Part shown: in pieces, positions 1 to 9,141 of the stretch
Layout: every line of letters starts with the position of its first letter
Numbering within the stretch: position 1 is the first letter of the stretch
NCBI RefSeq assembly: GCF_000425785.1
Contig: NZ_AUEC01000015.1
Coordinates: 62,001 to 126,000, forward strand
Source of the DNA: Pseudomonas taiwanensis DSM 21245
GTDB lineage: Bacteria > Pseudomonadota > Gammaproteobacteria > Pseudomonadales > Pseudomonadaceae
Reading direction: 5' to 3'
Length of the DNA: 64,000 nt
Program-made: the position numbers and the translations under genes
The notes under the pieces: generated by a model
The model's input: only the letters and a program-made list of their open reading frames with translations
What the model was told of the DNA's origin: nothing
Databases searched by the model: none

Positions 1-543
1 GACATGGAAATTTTCTCCTATGTGCTTGAAGGTGCACTGGAGCACAAGGACACCCTCGGCACCGGTTCGGTGATTCGCCCCGGCGATGTGCAACTGATGA
101 GCGCGGGGCACGGTGTGGCCCACAGCGAGTTCAACCACAGCCTGACGGTGCCGGTACACTTCCTGCAGATCTGGATCGTGCCCAACGTCAGGGGCGCGAC
201 ACCGCGTTACCAGCAGCGGCACTTCAGTGCAGAGGAAAAACGCGGCAGGTTGCGCTTGATCATCTCGCCCGATGGCGCCGAAGGCTCATTGCAGGTCCGC
301 CAGAACGCGCGGGTGTATGCCGGGCTGTTCGATGGCGAGGAACGGGCGACCCTTAACCTGCGGGAAAACCGCCATGCCTATGTGCATGTCGCCCGGGGCA
401 GCATCGCGCTCAATGGGCAGGCGCTGAATGAGGGGGACGGTGTGCGGGTTCGCCAAGAGCAAAGGCTGGAGCTGGCCAATGGCAATGATGCCGAAGTGTT
501 GGTATTCGACCTGCGTCCACATGAGTTGCCTGGGATGCCTTGA
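1..543 (+). CDS. pirin family protein, 5' end missing
   Basis: This is the C-terminal part of a pirin-type bicupin. Reading is open from the first base, with an Asp codon before the first visible Met. The visible segment has the end of the N-terminal cupin (EIFSYVLEGALEHKDTLG, then a GHGVAHSEFN stretch typical of pirins) and the C-terminal cupin, ending PHELPGMP. The metal-binding His residues of the first cupin are partly upstream of the window. Pirins are non-haem iron proteins; some show quercetin dioxygenase activity, others are redox co-regulators, and the sequence here does not separate the two. It converges with the DUF1330 gene, with a strong hairpin between them. Confidence 0.85.
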   Translation, partial: DMEIFSYVLEGALEHKDTLGTGSVIRPGDVQLMSAGHGVAHSEFNHSLTVPVHFLQIWIVPNVRGATPRYQQRHFSAEEKRGRLRLIISPDGAEGSLQVRQNARVYAGLFDGEERATLNLRENRHAYVHVARGSIALNGQALNEGDGVRVRQEQRLELANGNDAEVLVFDLRPHELPGMP

Positions 544-560
544 AGGCTACCTCAGGCATT

Positions 561-596
561 ACTGGCCTACGGCGGGCAAGCCCGCCATAGGCCAGT
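561..596. terminator. bidirectional hairpin between convergent genes
   Basis: Nine-base outer arms (ACTGGCCTA at 561-569, TAGGCCAGT at 588-596) enclose a second GGCGGG/CCCGCC stem with a CAAG loop. It lies 18 bp after the pirin stop and 11 bp from the DUF1330 stop. There is no T-tract, so it could equally be a REP-like element serving as a 3' end stabiliser for both transcripts. Confidence 0.7.
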
Positions 597-606
597 CGCG
601 AATGGC

Positions 607-900
607 TCAGGGCTCGAAACCTTCGACGATGATCACCTCGGCCTTCGCCACCCCTTGGCGATGGCTGCAAGCCTGCTGGTACAACGCCGACCGATAACAG
701 GCCACTGCCTGTTCATACGAATCGAACTCGATCACCACGCTACGCTGAGGCGTAGGCCTCCCCTCCATTGCCTCGCTACGCCCGCCACGAGCCAGGAAGC
801 GTCCACCGAATGCCTTGAAGGCCGCCGGCGCACGCTGGGTGTACTGCTGGTATTGCTCGGGGTCGCTGACATCCACATGGGCGATCCAGTAAGCCTTCAT
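607..900 (-). CDS. DUF1330 domain protein (ferredoxin-like dimeric fold)
   Basis: A 97-residue protein beginning MKAYWIAHVDVSDPEQYQQY, the usual opening of DUF1330, with the family motif GGRFLARGG in the middle and VVIEFDSYEQA after it. Full family length. An AGGAG ribosome site stands 7 bases before the ATG. DUF1330 proteins are small alpha/beta dimers of unestablished function. The gene diverges from ribBA across 77 bp that holds a perfect 12-bp palindrome, so shared control is plausible. Function unknown. Confidence 0.88.
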   Translation of the reverse strand: MKAYWIAHVDVSDPEQYQQYTQRAPAAFKAFGGRFLARGGRSEAMEGRPTPQRSVVIEFDSYEQAVACYRSALYQQACSHRQGVAKAEVIIVEGFEP

Positions 901-934
901 CCGCTGATCTCCTGCTACGTCGATATTGTGTATG

Positions 935-946
935 ATGGTATACCAT
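935..946. promoter_or_regulatory. perfect palindrome ATGGTATACCAT, candidate operator
   Basis: A 12-bp perfect palindrome sits between the DUF1330 and ribBA starts, 31 bp before the ribBA ATG. The shape resembles GntR-family operators, but no regulator gene is adjacent. Part of it (ATACCATAA, 940-948) recurs upstream of the ABC importer at 2211-2219. Confidence 0.5.
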
Positions 947-977
947 AAAAATCACCCCATCACAGCGAGCGTGCAGC

Positions 978-2099
978 ATGGCATTCAACAGCATCGAAGA
1001 ACTTCTCGAAGATTACCGGCAGGGCAAGATGGTACTGCTGGTGGACGATGAAGACCGGGAAAACGAAGGCGACCTGCTGATTGCCGCCGAACGCTGTGAC
1101 GCCCAGGCTATCAACTTCATGGCCCGCGAAGCGCGCGGCCTGATCTGCCTGACCCTCACCGACGATCACTGCCAACGCCTGGGCCTGGAACAGATGGTAC
1201 CGGCCAACGGCAGTGTGTTCAGCACCGCCTTCACCGTGTCGATCGAAGCGGCCACCGGCGTCACCACTGGCATCTCCGCCGCCGACCGGGCCCGCACGGT
1301 GGCGGCAGCCATGGCTCCTGACGCCCGCCCGGAAGACCTGGTGCAGCCCGGCCACATCTTTCCCCTGCGCGCCCGCGAAGGCGGCGTCCTGACTCGTGCC
1401 GGGCATACCGAAGCCGGCTGCGACCTGGCGCGCCTGGCCGGCTTTGCCCCGGCATCGGTAATCGTCGAGGTGCTCAACGACGACGGCACCATGGCCCGGC
1501 GGCCCGACCTGGAAGTGTTTGCCGCCCGGCACGGCATCAAGATCGGCACCATCGCCGATTTGATCCACTATCGCCTGAGCACCGAGCAGACCATCAAGCG
1601 CATCGGCGAACGGGAGCTACCCACCGTCCACGGCACCTTCCGTCTGGTGACCTATGAAGACCGCATCGAAGGCGGTGTGCACATGGCGATGGTGATGGGT
1701 GACATCCGCCGCGAGCAGCCGACCCTGGTGCGTGTGCATGTGATCGACCCGCTGCGTGACCTGGTCGGTGCCGAGTATGCCGGCCCGGCCAACTGGACGT
1801 TGTGGGCGGCGCTCGAGAAGGTCGCCGAGGAAGGTGCAGGCGTGGTGGTGATCCTGGCCAACCACGAATCCTCCCAGGCCTTGCTCGAACGCGTGCCGCA
1901 ACTGACCCAGCCGATACGGCCTTACCAGCGCGGACAATCGAAGGTGTACTCGGAGGTGGGTACCGGAGCGCAAATCCTCCAGGACCTGGGCGTGGGCAAG
2001 CTGCGTCACCTGGGGCCGCCACTGAAATACGCAGGGCTGGCAGGGTATGAGCTGGAAGTGGTGCAAAGCATTCCGTTCGAACCGGGGATCGCGGGCTGA
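978..2099 (+). CDS. ribBA: RibBA-like: DHBP synthase with degenerate GTP cyclohydrolase II domain
   Basis: A 373-residue two-domain riboflavin biosynthesis protein. Residues 1-205 are 3,4-dihydroxy-2-butanone-4-phosphate synthase, with the acidic loop [10 protein letters not shown] at 23-32, RGLICL at 53-58, TGISAADRA near 97-105 and the GHTEA active-site motif at 142-146. This half should convert ribulose 5-phosphate to DHBP plus formate. Residues about 206-373 align with GTP cyclohydrolase II but contain no cysteine, so the zinc site needed for GTP ring opening is gone; the second activity is unlikely. This degenerate form is common in pseudomonads. It stands 5' of a polyamine-type ABC importer, which is not a standard riboflavin neighbourhood. 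The ATG at 978 lacks an obvious strong ribosome site. Confidence 0.92.
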   Translation: MAFNSIEELLEDYRQGKMVLLVDDEDRENEGDLLIAAERCDAQAINFMAREARGLICLTLTDDHCQRLGLEQMVPANGSVFSTAFTVSIEAATGVTTGISAADRARTVAAAMAPDARPEDLVQPGHIFPLRAREGGVLTRAGHTEAGCDLARLAGFAPASVIVEVLNDDGTMARRPDLEVFAARHGIKIGTIADLIHYRLSTEQTIKRIGERELPTVHGTFRLVTYEDRIEGGVHMAMVMGDIRREQPTLVRVHVIDPLRDLVGAEYAGPANWTLWAALEKVAEEGAGVVVILANHESSQALLERVPQLTQPIRPYQRGQSKVYSEVGTGAQILQDLGVGKLRHLGPPLKYAGLAGYELEVVQSIPFEPGIAG

Positions 2100-2207
2100 A
2101 CAACCTCCCCTTTTCCAATTGAGCCGGGCCGCTCCTGCAGAGGGCCCGCGTCGCAACCAGAACCTCGGAGTGATGGCCGGTAGCCTCATCCCTCTTGCCA
2201 AATTTTT

Positions 2208-2230
2208 GGAATACCATAATATGATATCCC
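2208..2230. promoter_or_regulatory. imperfect 23-bp palindrome, candidate operator of the ABC importer
   Basis: Nine of eleven base pairs match around a central A. It holds ATACCATAA (2211-2219), identical to 940-948 in front of ribBA, and lies in an AT-rich patch about 140 bp before the importer ATG. The geometry of the two palindromes is not identical, so the sharing could be partly coincidental. Confidence 0.45.
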
Positions 2231-2367
2231 GTAGACCTTGATTCAGCAGGCCGGCACCTACAATGACAAACGGCCAGAAGACACTTTGTTGAAGCTGCTC
2301 CCCGAACACTGTTGGCGGGCGCACCACAAGCCCCGCCTCGAATAACAAAAGCAACGAGGGCGTAACC

Positions 2368-3393
2368 ATGCTGTTGAGCAAACGTGTAACCGCAGTGCTG
2401 TCCGCCAGCCTGCTGACCCTGGCATGTCAGGCCGTGCAGGCCGCCGACAGCCTCAACTTCGTCAGTTGGGGCGGCACCACCCAGGACGCCCAGAAAGAAG
2501 CATGGGCAGTCCCCTTCACCAAGTCGACCAACATCAAAGTCGTTCAGGACGGCCCGACCGATTACGGCAAGCTCAAGGCCATGGTCGAGAGCGGCAACGT
2601 GCAATGGGACGTGGTCGACGTCGAAGCCGATTTTGCACTGCGGGCTGCCAGCGAAGGCCTGCTCGAACCCCTGGACTTCAAACAGATCCAGCGCGACAAG
2701 ATCGATCCTCGTTTCGTCTCCGACCACGGTGTCGGCTCGTTCTTCTTCTCCTTCGTGCTCGGCTACAACGAAGGCAAGCTCGGTGCCAACAAACCGGTCG
2801 ACTGGAGCGCTCTGTTCGACACCAAGACGTACCCTGGCAAACGCGCCCTGTACAAATGGCCCAGCCCTGGCGTGCTGGAGCTTGCCCTGCTGGCCGACGG
2901 CGTAGCGCCCGACAAGCTCTACCCGCTGGACCTGGACCGCGCCTTCAAGAAACTCGACACCATCAAGAAGGACATCGTCTGGTGGGGCGGTGGCGCCCAG
3001 TCGCAACAGCTGCTGGCCTCCGGAGAAGCGTCCCTGGGTCAGTTCTGGAATGGCCGGGTCTATGCCCTGCAGCAAGACGGTGCGCCGGTGGGTGTGAGCT
3101 GGAAGCAGAACCTGGTCATGGCCGATTTCCTGGTCATCCCCAAGGGCGCCAAGAACAAGGATGCGGCCATGAAGTTCCTGGCCAATGCCAGCAGCGCCGA
3201 GGGCCAGGCCGATTTCGCCAACAAGACCGCCTACGCCCCGGTGAACATCGACAGCGTCGGCAAACTCGACAAAGACCTTGCGCCAAACCTGCCGACCGCC
3301 TATGCCCAGGACCAGGTCACCCTGGATTTCGCCTACTGGGCCAAGAACGGACCGGCCATCGCGGCGCGCTGGAATGAGTGGCTGGTCAAATGA
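2368..3393 (+). CDS. ABC transporter periplasmic binding protein, polyamine (PotD-like) type
   Basis: A 341-residue secreted solute-binding protein. Residues 1-25 are a Sec signal peptide ending at VQA/AD. The mature part starts SLNFVSWGGTTQDAQKEAW, the opening of the PotD/PotF group (extracellular solute-binding family 1, spermidine/putrescine type). It should capture a small cationic or related solute and deliver it to the two permeases that follow. The ATG follows a GAGGG ribosome site at about 8 bases. The stop overlaps the next start by ATGA. The real substrate is not decided: a polyamine is the default, but the RibBA neighbour and a shared operator-like motif leave other ligands open. 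Confidence 0.88.
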   Translation: MLLSKRVTAVLSASLLTLACQAVQAADSLNFVSWGGTTQDAQKEAWAVPFTKSTNIKVVQDGPTDYGKLKAMVESGNVQWDVVDVEADFALRAASEGLLEPLDFKQIQRDKIDPRFVSDHGVGSFFFSFVLGYNEGKLGANKPVDWSALFDTKTYPGKRALYKWPSPGVLELALLADGVAPDKLYPLDLDRAFKKLDTIKKDIVWWGGGAQSQQLLASGEASLGQFWNGRVYALQQDGAPVGVSWKQNLVMADFLVIPKGAKNKDAAMKFLANASSAEGQADFANKTAYAPVNIDSVGKLDKDLAPNLPTAYAQDQVTLDFAYWAKNGPAIAARWNEWLVK

Positions 3394-4307
3394 AAGTTGC
3401 CATCAACGCCCTGCATAACGCGCACGGTGCCCCCAGCGGCACCGGCGCTCCGGGAGCGGCCGCGTGCCGCCCAAGCCTGAGCCAACGCTGGAAAGGCAGC
3501 CGCAACCTGCTGCCTGCCCTGCTGTTCCTTGGCCTGTTCTTCTTCGCGCCGCTGGCCGGTCTGTTGCTGCGCGGAGTGCTGGAGCCGGTGCCGGGGCTGG
3601 GCAACTACGAGCAGCTGTTCGCAAACTCGGCTTACGCGCGCGTGCTCTTCAACACCTTCTCCGTCGCCGGCCTGGTGACCCTGATCAGCGTGCTGCTGGG
3701 CTTTCCGCTGGCCTGGGCAATCACCTTGGTGCCGAAGGGGTGGGGGCGCTGGCTGCTGAACATCGTGCTGCTGTCGATGTGGACCAGCCTGCTGGCGCGC
3801 ACCTACTCATGGCTGGTGCTGCTGCAAAGCTCGGGGGTGATCAACAAGGCGTTGATGGCCATGGGCATCATCGATACGCCGCTGGAGATGGTGCACAACC
3901 TCACCGGCGTGGTGATCGGGATGAGCTACATCATGATTCCGTTCATCGTCCTGCCGCTGCAGGCGACCATGCACGCCATCGACCCGATGGTGCTGCAGGC
4001 CGGCTCGATCTGTGGTGCCAGTCCCTGGACCAACTTCTGGAAGGTGTTCCTGCCGCTGTGCCGCTCGGGGTTGTTCTCCGGTGCGTTGATGGTGTTCGTG
4101 ATGTCGCTCGGTTACTACGTCACCCCGGCACTGCTGGGCGGTGCGCAGAACATGATGCTGCCTGAATTCATCATCCAGCAGGTGCAATCGTTCCTGAACT
4201 GGGGCCTGGCCAGCGCCGCCGCCGCACTGCTGGTGGTGATCACCCTGGTGCTCTTCTATCTGTACCTGAAGCTGCAGCCGGAATCTCCGGTTGGCAACGC
4301 GAGGTAA
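3390..4307 (+). CDS. ABC transporter permease (PotB type)
   Basis: A 305-residue inner-membrane permease. The start at 3390 overlaps the preceding stop by ATGA; a GTG 12 bases earlier also keeps the frame but is less likely. After a polar N-terminus of about 35 residues come six hydrophobic segments, starting LLPALLFLGLFFFAPLAGLL. The coupling loop SICGASPWTNFWKVFLPL, near residue 210, contacts the ATPase. It forms the membrane channel with the next permease. Third of four importer functions transcribed in the order binding protein, permease, permease, ATPase. Confidence 0.9.
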   Translation: MKVAINALHNAHGAPSGTGAPGAAACRPSLSQRWKGSRNLLPALLFLGLFFFAPLAGLLLRGVLEPVPGLGNYEQLFANSAYARVLFNTFSVAGLVTLISVLLGFPLAWAITLVPKGWGRWLLNIVLLSMWTSLLARTYSWLVLLQSSGVINKALMAMGIIDTPLEMVHNLTGVVIGMSYIMIPFIVLPLQATMHAIDPMVLQAGSICGASPWTNFWKVFLPLCRSGLFSGALMVFVMSLGYYVTPALLGGAQNMMLPEFIIQQVQSFLNWGLASAAAALLVVITLVLFYLYLKLQPESPVGNAR

Positions 4308-4313
4308 GCCGTC

Positions 4314-5123
4314 ATGCTCCTGTCTCCCAACGCCATGGGCCGCCCGCTGCGTACTGGCCTGTACTTGACCACCGGGGTCATCGCGGCCTTCCTGCTGCTG
4401 CCGGTGGTATTCATCGTCCTATTGTCGTTCGGCTCATCCCAGTGGCTGGTGTTCCCACCACCAGGCTGGACCTTCAAATGGTATGGCCAGTTCTTCTCCA
4501 ATCCCGAATGGATGGACGCCGCCCTGGCCAGCCTCAAGGTCGCCGTGCTGACCACCCTTGCCGCCGTGCTGCTGGGCCTGCCCACCGCCTTCGCCCTTGT
4601 ACGCGGGCGCTTCCCTGGCCGTGAGTTGCTCTACGGCCTGTTCACAATGCCGATGATCGTGCCGCTGGTGATCATCGCCGTGGCGGTGTATGCGCTGTTC
4701 CTCAAGCTCGGCTACACCGGCACGCTGTTCGCCTTCGTGGTCAGCCATGTGATCGTCGCCCTGCCTTTCACCATCATCTCGATCATCAACTCGTTGAAGT
4801 TGTTCGACCAGTCGATCGAGGATGCCGCGGTGATCTGCGGCGCCTCGCGCCTGCAGGCCATTTTCAAGGTCACCTTCCCCGCCATCCGCCCGGGAATGAT
4901 CGCCGGCGGCCTGTTCGCCTTCCTGGTGTCCTGGGATGAAGTGGTGCTCAGCGTGATGATGGCGAGCCCCGACCTGCAGACACTGCCGGTAAAGATGTGG
5001 ACCACCCTGCGTCAGGACCTGAGCCCGGTCATTGCCGTCGCATCGACGCTGCTGATCGGCCTGTCGCTTCTTGTCATGATTATTGCCGCCGCACTGCGCC
5101 GGCGCACCGAAGTCAACGCCTGA
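4314..5123 (+). CDS. ABC transporter permease (PotC type)
   Basis: A 269-residue inner-membrane permease with six predicted helices, the first near residues 17-40. The EAA-like loop AVICGASRLQAIFKVTFP, in the second half, is the docking site for the ATPase. It begins 6 bp after the previous stop, so it is part of the same operon and the second half of the heterodimeric channel. Length and layout match PotC/YdcV permeases. Nothing is truncated. Confidence 0.9.
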   Translation: MLLSPNAMGRPLRTGLYLTTGVIAAFLLLPVVFIVLLSFGSSQWLVFPPPGWTFKWYGQFFSNPEWMDAALASLKVAVLTTLAAVLLGLPTAFALVRGRFPGRELLYGLFTMPMIVPLVIIAVAVYALFLKLGYTGTLFAFVVSHVIVALPFTIISIINSLKLFDQSIEDAAVICGASRLQAIFKVTFPAIRPGMIAGGLFAFLVSWDEVVLSVMMASPDLQTLPVKMWTTLRQDLSPVIAVASTLLIGLSLLVMIIAAALRRRTEVNA

Positions 5124-5142
5124 GTGCCCGGAGAGAACAACC

Positions 5143-6291
5143 ATGAGTGCAGTGATCAAAGACACCGCGCACAACAAGACCCTGGTCAGCCTGCGCGGTC
5201 TGAACAAGCACTACGGCGACTTCACCGCCGTGGACAACCTCGACCTGGACATCCAGGACGGCGAGTTTCTCACCTTCCTGGGCTCCAGCGGCTCGGGCAA
5301 GTCCACCACCCTGTCGATGCTGGCCGGCTTCGAAACGCCCAGCAGCGGCGAGATTCTGGTCGAAGGCCAGTCGCTGGTGAACGTGCCACCGCACAAGCGC
5401 GACATCGGCATGGTGTTTCAGCGCTATTCGCTGTTCCCGCACCTGAACGTGCGCGACAACATCGCCTTCCCGCTGGCCATCCGCAAGCTCGGCGCCGCTG
5501 AGACCAACAAGCGCGTCGACGCCATGCTCAAGCTGGTACAGCTGGAGAAATTCGCCCACCGCAAACCCTCGCAGATGTCCGGCGGCCAGCAGCAGCGCGT
5601 AGCGATTGCCCGGGCGCTGGTGTACGAGCCCCGCATCCTGCTGATGGACGAACCGCTTGGTGCGCTGGACAAGAAGCTGCGTGAAGACCTGCAGGACGAG
5701 CTGCGCCAGCTGCACCGGCGCCTGGGCATCACCATCGTCTACGTGACCCACGATCAGGAAGAAGCCATGCGCCTTTCGCAGCGCATCGCCATTTTCAGCC
5801 ACGGCAAGATCGTTGGCCTGGGTACCGGCTACGACCTTTACCAGAACCCGCCAAACGCGTTCGTGGCCTCGTTCCTGGGCAATTCCAACTTCCTGCGCAT
5901 CAAGGCCAGCAGCAATGGGGCAGGCAGCTTCGAAGGCCAGCCGGTAGCCATTCGCCTGACGCCAGGCCTGACGGCCGGGCAAGACGCGCTGATCATGGTG
6001 CGCCCGGAAAAAGCCCTGGCACTGACGGCTGAACAAGCCGCTCGTGACTCGTTGCCAGCAGGTTGGAACGAGGTCAGCGCCAAGGTCGCGGAAGTACTGT
6101 TCCTCGGCGAAAGCCAGACCTGTCATGTGGTGACCGCCGGTGGTACCGAACTGACCGTCAAGGCGCTGTCTGCCGCGGGTATGCCCATGCAGCCGGGCGA
6201 TACCGTGAAGGTTCGCTGGGCCGTGGCGGATGCCTGCGTGTACACCGAGTGGGCCGAAAGTGACCTGAGCAAATCCGCCGGCGCTCATTGA
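5143..6291 (+). CDS. ABC transporter ATP-binding protein (PotA type)
   Basis: A 382-residue ATPase energising the importer. Walker A GSSGSGKST lies at residues 47-55, followed by a Q-loop FQRYSLFP, the signature MSGGQQQR, and Walker B ILLMDEP with the D-loop GALD, then the switch His in VTHDQEEA. The last 110 residues form a TOBE-like domain, as in PotA. I place the start at the ATG of MSAVIKD, with GAGAG 7-11 bases upstream; the frame is open for 60 bases more, but that part overlaps the permease gene. A REP-like hairpin directly follows and probably ends the operon. Confidence 0.93.
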   Translation: MSAVIKDTAHNKTLVSLRGLNKHYGDFTAVDNLDLDIQDGEFLTFLGSSGSGKSTTLSMLAGFETPSSGEILVEGQSLVNVPPHKRDIGMVFQRYSLFPHLNVRDNIAFPLAIRKLGAAETNKRVDAMLKLVQLEKFAHRKPSQMSGGQQQRVAIARALVYEPRILLMDEPLGALDKKLREDLQDELRQLHRRLGITIVYVTHDQEEAMRLSQRIAIFSHGKIVGLGTGYDLYQNPPNAFVASFLGNSNFLRIKASSNGAGSFEGQPVAIRLTPGLTAGQDALIMVRPEKALALTAEQAARDSLPAGWNEVSAKVAEVLFLGESQTCHVVTAGGTELTVKALSAAGMPMQPGDTVKVRWAVADACVYTEWAESDLSKSAGAH

Positions 6292-6300
6292 TGCAGCGCC

Positions 6301-6345
6301 ATCGCCGGCAAGCCGACGCTTCGTAGGAGCTGGCTTGCCGGCGAT
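6301..6345. repeat. REP-type inverted repeat, likely operon end
   Basis: Perfect 14-base arms, ATCGCCGGCAAGCC (6301-6314) and GGCTTGCCGGCGAT (6332-6345), are separated by 17 bases that include GTAGGAGC. This is the GCCGGCAAGCC type of P. putida REP. It lies 9 bp after the importer ATPase stop. Confidence 0.75.
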
Positions 6346-6441
6346 AAGCGGGCAAAGCCCTCCCTCTCGCCACCCGCTGTCACATTTCAGTCACGCCCCT
6401 GTCGTAATCTGCCGGGCACTCCTGTGCCAAAGGTCCCCGGC

Positions 6442-7749
6442 ATGCATCGCCTGCTCATCCTGCTCATCCCGTTGCTACCGCTGATGGCCCTGGCCGAACC
6501 GGCGCACCTGCGTATTCAGGGTTCCAACACCATCGGCGCGGCCTTGTTGCCGGCACTTGTCGAAAGCTTGTTGCAGTCGCAACACGCCACGGCCATCCAG
6601 CGATTGCCCGGAGCGGTACCTAACGAGAGTGTGATCCAGGCACAGGATACCCAAGGCCGCGCCCTGCAGATCGACATCGCCGCGCACGGTTCGAGCACCG
6701 GCTTCACCGCCCTGGGCCGCGGCGAGGCTGACCTGGCCGCGGCCTCCCGCCCCATCAACGACGCCGAAGCCAACCAGCTGCATGCCTTGGGCGACCTGCG
6801 CGCGGCGCGTGCCGAGCAAGTCATCGGCCTGGACGGTGTGGCGGTGATCGTCCATCCCGACAACCCCTTGCCGCAACTGACCACCCAACAATTGGCCGAA
6901 GTCTTCTCCGGGCACATTCAGCGCTGGGAGCAGCTGGGCGTGGTCGGCGGCGAGATTCACAGGTATGCCCGGGACGAGCGCTCCGGCACGTTCGAGACCT
7001 TCAAGGCAATGGTACTGGACCGGCACCAGGCCAGCTTGATGCCGCAGACCCAGCGCTTCGAGTCCAGCGACGAACTGGCCGAACGGGTCGCTGGCGATCG
7101 CCAGGCCATCGGCTTCAGTAGCCTGGCAGCGGCGCACGGCGCCAAGGTGCTGGCAATCGCCGAGGGTGATGCGCCCGCGATGCGCCCTGAGCGCGCGCTG
7201 GTGGCCAATGAAGATTACCCGTTGTCGCGCAGGTTGTATTTCTACCTGCCCGCCAATGCCACACCCATGGCCCGGGCATTGGCCGACTTTGCCCAGAGCC
7301 CGGCCGGCCAGGCGATCGTCGCCGCACAGGGTTTCGTTTCTCAACAGGTCACGGCCCAGTCAGTGCCGCCACACACCAACATGCCACCGCGCTATCGCAC
7401 CCTGGCCCTGAAGGCGCAGCGACTGAGCGTCAACTTCCGCTTCCAGGAAGGCAGTGCCAGCCTCGACACCAAGGCACTGCGCGACGTGCAGCGGGTGGCC
7501 GACTACCTGCGCCAGAACGCAAAGCTGCACACCAAGGCAGTGCTGGTGGGCTTTGGCGACCCCAAGGAAACGCCCGGGCGCGCCGCCCTGCTGTCACGTC
7601 TGCGAGCCCTGGCGGTAAGACGCGAGCTGGCGAGGGGCGGCGTCGAAGTCCTGGAGATAACCGGTATGGGCGACGAACTGCCTGTGGCCGGCAACGACCT
7701 GGAACAGGGCCGTTTGCGCAACCGGCGGGTGGAAGTGTGGGTCTACTGA
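6442..7749 (+). CDS. PstS-like binding domain fused to an OmpA peptidoglycan-binding domain
   Basis: From the ATG at 6442 the product has 435 residues; an in-frame GTG lies 18 bases upstream, but the ATG places a clean signal peptide (MHRLLILLIPLLPLMALA) at the N-terminus. Residues about 20-295 are a phosphate-binding-protein-like domain: LRIQGSNTIG at the start, then ARDERSGTFETF, the segment that binds oxyanion in PstS relatives. Residues about 320-435 are OmpA-like, with VNFRFQEGSASLDTKAL and the terminal RLRNRRVEVWVY. The combination suggests a periplasmic ligand-binding protein anchored to the cell wall, not one feeding a permease. No transporter gene is attached. Ligand unknown. Confidence 0.85.
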   Translation: MHRLLILLIPLLPLMALAEPAHLRIQGSNTIGAALLPALVESLLQSQHATAIQRLPGAVPNESVIQAQDTQGRALQIDIAAHGSSTGFTALGRGEADLAAASRPINDAEANQLHALGDLRAARAEQVIGLDGVAVIVHPDNPLPQLTTQQLAEVFSGHIQRWEQLGVVGGEIHRYARDERSGTFETFKAMVLDRHQASLMPQTQRFESSDELAERVAGDRQAIGFSSLAAAHGAKVLAIAEGDAPAMRPERALVANEDYPLSRRLYFYLPANATPMARALADFAQSPAGQAIVAAQGFVSQQVTAQSVPPHTNMPPRYRTLALKAQRLSVNFRFQEGSASLDTKALRDVQRVADYLRQNAKLHTKAVLVGFGDPKETPGRAALLSRLRALAVRRELARGGVEVLEITGMGDELPVAGNDLEQGRLRNRRVEVWVY

Positions 7750-7854
7750 AACCCCAGGTTTAGCCGTTGGCGCCCTGCCCAACAACGCAGTGGCCGAACG
7801 GGCTATCGGCCGCCGTCTTGGTCACCACAGGCCGGATTGCATGCGCGCCTGGAC

Positions 7855-9141
7855 TCAAAGGATGGCGTCCAGCAGCCGGTACCAGGCAATGCCAACGCCC
7901 AGGTACAAGCGCTGCAGACCATGGAGCGGTATCGGCCGAATCGGCGTCACCGGAAACGGAAAATGCTCGGCCTGCCCAAGCAAGCGCTCGGCCAGATGGC
8001 GGCCAAGGGTCGTCGACATGGCAATGCCTCGACCGTTGTAGCCCAGCAGGATGCTCAGGCCAGGGGCCGGCTCATGCAGGTGCGGCAGGAAATCCTGGGT
8101 CAGCGCCACCCGCCCAGCCCACTGGTACTCGAACTCGACATCCTTCAAGTGCGGGAACAGCCCCACCACTGAGCGGCGCAGATGATTCCAGTCAGTGGCC
8201 GCACGCGGTTCTGCAAATGGCCCTCGCCCGCCCAGCAACAGGCGTCCTTGTGCGTCCTGCTTGAAATACACCAGCAGGCGCCGGGCATCGGAGCAGACTT
8301 CGCCCCCCGGCAAAATCGTGCGACGCAACTGCTCAGGCAATGGCCGGGTGGCGACGATGAAACTGTTCGCCGGCAGCAGCGTCTGCCGCAACTTCGGCCA
8401 CAGATCGTCCGTGTAGCCATTGGTGGCCAGCACAACCCGTTCGGCTGTGACCACGCGGCGGGTATCGGTGGTGAGCGTCCACCCACTGCTGTCACGACGC
8501 AAGCCGGTCACCCGGTTATGGCCATGGATCTGCACGCCTTCGCTCAACGCCGCCCGCGCCAGGCCGCGCACGTAGCTCAGCGGCTGGACACTACCGGCAC
8601 GCGGGTCGACCCAGGCACCGAGGTAGTCATAACTGCCTATACGCTGGCTCACACGGCCCTGGTCGAGCAGCTCGACAGGCACACCGCGCTTGCGCCATTG
8701 CTCGGCGCGCCGCTCGATCGCACGCATGGCGGCCGGCGTCGCAGCCGGCTGGATCCAGCCCTTGCGGGTCGCGTCGCACTGAATGCCGTAACGCTGGATG
8801 AGCGCGAAGACTTCATCGGCAGCGCCACCCGCCACGTCGACCAAGCGCTGCCCCTGCACCGGGCCGAAGAGGCGCAGCAAGTCTTCCGGGTCATGCTTGA
8901 GGCCCGGAATGACCTGCCCGCCATTGCGCCCGGAGGCGCCCCAGCCAGGCTCGCCGGCATCCAGCACACAAACCCGCACACCCTGGCGGGCCAGGTGCAG
9001 GGCCGTCACCAACCCTGTATAACCGGCACCGACCACGGCGACATCCACCTGCTTGTCGTTATCCAGTGGCGGTGTATGCACCCCCGGCGTGGCAGTGGCC
9101 GCCCATAATGAGGCAGGCAATGCCAGTTGCGCAGCACTCAT
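7855..9141 (-). CDS. FAD-dependent amine/amino-acid oxidoreductase (DadA/PuuB-like)
   Basis: A 428-residue member of the DAO superfamily. The dinucleotide fold [18 protein letters not shown] lies near residues 33-50, followed by the acidic residue of the FAD ribose site (CVLDAG), the [10 protein letters not shown] motif typical of the gamma-glutamylputrescine oxidase group, and a C-terminal [14 protein letters not shown] that closes over FAD. It should oxidise a primary or secondary amine or D-amino acid. Its start overlaps the ABC ATPase stop (ATGA, 9138-9141), so oxidase and importer are one operon: the imported compound is probably its substrate. The exact substrate cannot be read from sequence. 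Confidence 0.88.
   Translation of the reverse strand: MSAAQLALPASLWAATATPGVHTPPLDNDKQVDVAVVGAGYTGLVTALHLARQGVRVCVLDAGEPGWGASGRNGGQVIPGLKHDPEDLLRLFGPVQGQRLVDVAGGAADEVFALIQRYGIQCDATRKGWIQPAATPAAMRAIERRAEQWRKRGVPVELLDQGRVSQRIGSYDYLGAWVDPRAGSVQPLSYVRGLARAALSEGVQIHGHNRVTGLRRDSSGWTLTTDTRRVVTAERVVLATNGYTDDLWPKLRQTLLPANSFIVATRPLPEQLRRTILPGGEVCSDARRLLVYFKQDAQGRLLLGGRGPFAEPRAATDWNHLRRSVVGLFPHLKDVEFEYQWAGRVALTQDFLPHLHEPAPGLSILLGYNGRGIAMSTTLGRHLAERLLGQAEHFPFPVTPIRPIPLHGLQRLYLGVGIAWYRLLDAIL

Noticed and set aside
1594..3075. 493-codon minus-strand frame opposite ribBA and the binding protein
   Set aside because: It runs across two real genes and their intergenic region and resembles no protein.
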